A stretch of DNA of 64,000 nt, from NCBI GenBank assembly GCA_023453795.1, contig JAEXSP010000015.1:138879-202878 (forward strand). The letters are read 5' to 3'. How positions within the stretch are numbered: position 1 is the stretch's first letter; every line of letters starts with the position of its first letter. Positions 61,862-64,000 of this stretch are shown piece after piece. The translations under genes and the position numbers were made by a program. The stretch is from Bacillota bacterium. GTDB lineage: Bacteria > Bacillota > Clostridia > Acetivibrionales > JAEXSP01. Under the pieces are notes generated by a model that was not told where the DNA came from, made no database searches, and saw only the letters and a list, made by a program, of their open reading frames with translations.

Positions 61862-61972
61862 TACAGTTTCAGGTCAGCCGGTATCTTAATTTCATAGCTA
61901 TCGTCCAGCTTCTGAAAATTCATGGTTCCTACTAAAGTAAATTTTGACTTTGGATTAACTTGGTAAATAATT
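61862..61972 (-). pseudogene. Orphaned C-terminal fragment of a secreted/lipoprotein-type gene
   Basis: An open stretch of about 36 codons ending in TAA reads YQVNPKSKFTLVGTMNFQ, then KLDDSYEIKIPADLKL. The alternating beta pattern ending in a Pro-Ala motif looks like the tail of a DUF6612-type lipoprotein. An in-frame stop lies just upstream. It looks like a decayed remnant; chance coding is possible. Confidence 0.35.
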
Positions 61973-62070
61973 CACTTTAATCAACAAGCTCCCTCCCCGA
62001 TCTTTTTATTCCATGCATCATTTTTAATTAAGTGGTAAAATAACATTGTATTTATTTCATGGAGGATATT

Positions 62071-62925
62071 ATGAAACTAAGAAACAGCGGTGCCAAATTT
62101 TTCATTCCGGACGGAAGGCCAACGGATAAAGCGGTTCAAAGAACCACTCACATGGCAATTTCCGCTCATCAGGACGACATCGAAATAATGGCTGGAGAAG
62201 GTATACTGAAGTGTTTCGGCAGAGAAGATGAATGGTTTTTTGCTGTTGTTGTTACAGATGGCGCAGGCAGTCCAAGGAACGGATTATATGCCGGTTATTC
62301 AGGCGAACAGCTGCAAGCCGTTAGACAGCTGGAGCAAAAGAAAGCTGCATTCGTAGGGGAATACGGGGCTTTGGCTCTTTTGAATTATTCAAGCTCAGAA
62401 GCCAAGGATCCGAAAAACAGTTTAGTTACGGATGAAATCAAAGCACTGGTTACCTCGGCACGGCCTAAAATAGTCTATACACATAACCTTGCGGATAAGC
62501 ACGATACACATGTGAGTGTTGCCATTAAGGCAGTTCAAGCTTTAAGAGAGCTTCCTGAAGACATACGCCCGGAAAAGCTTTACGGTTGTGAAGTTTGGAG
62601 GAGCCTTGACTGGCTTAACGATGAAGACAAGGTCCTATTTGATGTCTCCGCTCATCCCAACATAGCATCTGCTGTTGTAAGTGTACACGATTCCCAGATC
62701 TGCGGGGGAAAAAGATATGATTTGGCAACTGCAGGGAGAAGAATCGCCAATGCAACATATATGGCTTCACATTATACGGATGGCTCGTCAGCCCTTATTT
62801 ACGGCATGGATCTGACACCACTGATCACTGACGCTTCAATTAATATTAAAGAATTCGTCAGGGACTATATCGAAAGGTTCGCTTCAGATGTTGGCAGAAG
62901 GCTGGAAAGGCTGTCAAAGGGATAG
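62071..62925 (+). CDS. PIG-L/LmbE-family deacetylase
   Basis: 284 residues from the ATG at 62071 (GGAGG five bases upstream). Zinc-binding motif AISAHQDDIEIM near the N-terminus (AHPDDxE type with Gln for Pro) and the third ligand in THNLADKHDTH. Hydrolyses N-acetyl groups from sugar conjugates in known members. The substrate is unknown here. Single gene. Confidence 0.88.
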   Translation: MKLRNSGAKFFIPDGRPTDKAVQRTTHMAISAHQDDIEIMAGEGILKCFGREDEWFFAVVVTDGAGSPRNGLYAGYSGEQLQAVRQLEQKKAAFVGEYGALALLNYSSSEAKDPKNSLVTDEIKALVTSARPKIVYTHNLADKHDTHVSVAIKAVQALRELPEDIRPEKLYGCEVWRSLDWLNDEDKVLFDVSAHPNIASAVVSVHDSQICGGKRYDLATAGRRIANATYMASHYTDGSSALIYGMDLTPLITDASINIKEFVRDYIERFASDVGRRLERLSKG

Positions 62926-63006
62926 GGTAAGCATTGCTTTTATTTCTACAGTAAAAAATAAAATTCTTCCAAAATAAATAAAGTTCAACAATTTAGGTAA
63001 TCCTAG

Positions 63007-63041
63007 TTATAATTATATCTCAAAATATGATATAATTATAA
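63007..63041. promoter_or_regulatory. Perfect 13-bp AT-only-like inverted repeat upstream of the zinc-ribbon gene
   Basis: Arms TTATAATTATATC (63007-63019) and its complement (63029-63041), loop 9 nt, 46 bp before the next start codon. It could be an operator or overlap the -10 region. Confidence 0.35.
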
Positions 63042-63086
63042 ATCGTGGGGATTATTTCCTTCCAAAATATATGATGAGGTGATACG

Positions 63087-63800
63087 ATGGATGAAACAAA
63101 ACAGTCTTGTTCAACCTGCGGGTCCGAGTTAGATGAAAACGGATCCTGTCCTCAATGTGCGAAAGATATTGAGGATGCAGCAAAAGGTAATATTCCGGAA
63201 GAAGGTAATGAAACACCTGAAATCAATCCGGAAGCCGAAACTGACGCCGAACTCCCTGAATTGCTTAATGAAAATGTTCCATCAGCAAGAAAAACCGGGA
63301 AAGGAATTTTTGCCGGAATTATAGCAGGAACATTGGTTATAGGTCTTGCAATAGGGTATATTATCAGCGTACTCTTTGGAGGAGGATCAGGGAATGTAAA
63401 GAATCTATCCGGACCTTGGTCTGGAACCATGGCTTTCACAAAGATTACAAGTTCAGACAAAAATTTTGAGAAATCTAATCAGGCCGGTTTGAATCAAGAC
63501 AATGGAATGGAAATCGACATATACATGTATGACAATAAGACAGGCGGAGCAAAGATCAGCGGGCTTAATGAAGCCGGTGCAACTTCACCCCTTACTTATT
63601 CAAACGGAAAAATGAAATTTTCGGTTAGCAACCAGGACATTACCGTAGCCTTCGACTGCACCATAACAAAGGATAAAGCTACGGGAAACCGCACAATGAA
63701 GGGAACCTTCAAATACACAGGGAATGTACCTGACAGTACCGGGAAAAAAGTTGATATTAACGCAGCAGGCAGGGTGAACCTGTCATTAAAGAAGAAATAA
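63087..63800 (+). CDS. Zinc-ribbon membrane-anchored protein
   Basis: 237 residues, GAGGTGAT ribosome site. N-terminal zinc ribbon (CSTCGSELDENGSCPQC), acidic linker, one transmembrane helix ~74-97 (GIFAGIIAGTLVIGLAIGYI), then a ~135-residue outer beta-rich domain (GPWSGTMAFTKI; GTFKYTGNVP). No catalytic motif. The plan recalls clostridial zinc_ribbon_2 surface proteins. Confidence 0.75.
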   Translation: MDETKQSCSTCGSELDENGSCPQCAKDIEDAAKGNIPEEGNETPEINPEAETDAELPELLNENVPSARKTGKGIFAGIIAGTLVIGLAIGYIISVLFGGGSGNVKNLSGPWSGTMAFTKITSSDKNFEKSNQAGLNQDNGMEIDIYMYDNKTGGAKISGLNEAGATSPLTYSNGKMKFSVSNQDITVAFDCTITKDKATGNRTMKGTFKYTGNVPDSTGKKVDINAAGRVNLSLKKK

Positions 63801-63874
63801 AAGAGCTCAGGGGGCATTGAGCCCTTGTCTCTGAACACATACTTCAGCTATTTCACTAATAAAACGCTCAAACC

Positions 63875-63923
63875 AAGGGGCTGTCTCAAAATCAGATAAA
63901 ATCTGATTAGGGACAGTCCCTTT
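63875..63923. repeat. Long hairpin resembling paired IS ends
   Basis: Outer arms 63875-63885 with 63912-63922 and inner arms 63890-63897 with 63901-63908, loop AAA, followed by TTTT. The sequence GGGGCTGTCTCAAAA resembles terminal repeats of some IS families. It may be a solo IS-end palindrome or the terminator of the preceding gene. Confidence 0.45.
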
Positions 63924-64000
63924 TCTCTAGCCATTAATATTCAAACAGCAAAACTAAGCAAAAGTACTGTAAAAGCAGTTCTTAACAAGATTTTAGGCAC

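Overview
The window looks like the chromosome of an anaerobic, cellulose-degrading, spore-forming clostridium of the Ruminiclostridium/Acetivibrio type. Four lines of evidence support this. Three genes carry duplicated type I dockerin modules (a SGNH/GDSL hydrolase, a GH9-CBM3 endoglucanase and a GH124-like protein). There is a SigI/RsgI pair of the kind that controls cellulosome genes. SpoIIE is present. Gene starts follow AT-rich Firmicute rules with strong GGAGG ribosome sites. The window holds three tRNA genes (Ser-CGA, Arg-CCG, Val-CAC). I saw no rRNA, no CRISPR array and no intact transposase.

Layout. 1-3.0 kb: tadA and tRNA-Ser, then a 2.1-kb remnant element bounded by a 58-bp copy of the tRNA 3' part and carrying one AlbA_2/ATPase-type regulator. 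3.0-12.7 kb: a DUF6273 protein, a TetM-like GTPase fused to a YacP/Rae1-type NYN nuclease, a RelA/SpoT-domain protein, a secreted purple-acid-phosphatase-like enzyme, a SUKH protein and a dockerin esterase. 13.1-17.3 kb: a RiPP operon with a B12-type radical SAM enzyme, a SPASM radical SAM maturase and a 202-residue precursor whose core has 17 cysteines in an exact 17-residue, three-Cys repeat. 17.3-25.5 kb: an orphan YesM-type kinase facing an orphan solute-binding lipoprotein, the GH9 cellulase and a secreted papain-fold-like protein. 25.5-32 kb: membrane proteins, a methyltransferase and an AT-rich divergent GHKL ATPase/DUF3800 pair followed by a probable ~110-nt small RNA and tRNA-Arg.

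32-41.6 kb: a CorA-like transporter, spoIIE, a secreted carbohydrate-binding-module protein, rsgI and sigI. 41.7-46.8 kb: an AT-rich 5-kb block bounded by 66-bp direct repeats, with a VanZ-like protein, a MacB-type exporter (ATPase and two FtsX-like permeases) and a small secreted protein. 46.8-48.9 kb: the mercury-methylation pair hgcA-hgcB followed by a Cys-tailed MarR regulator. 49-64 kb: metA (acetyl type by residue 111), topB, a GH124-like dockerin protein, DUF1292, secreted wall-type proteins, a DJ-1 protein, an ECF sigma factor with a DUF4349 anti-sigma-like partner, a divergent MocR/EamA pair, tRNA-Val, a PIG-L deacetylase and a zinc-ribbon membrane protein.

How the genes relate. The dockerin enzymes, SigI/RsgI and perhaps the SBP/kinase pair belong to plant-polymer sensing and breakdown. 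The RiPP operon, the ABC-exporter block, the ATPase/DUF3800/sRNA cluster and the tRNA-Ser element look like accessory cargo. The systems most worth following are the Cys-repeat RiPP, hgcAB with its adjacent regulator, the small RNA beside the ATPase/DUF3800 pair, and the repeat-bounded exporter block. A ~97-bp MITE-like repeat with inverted ends occurs twice.
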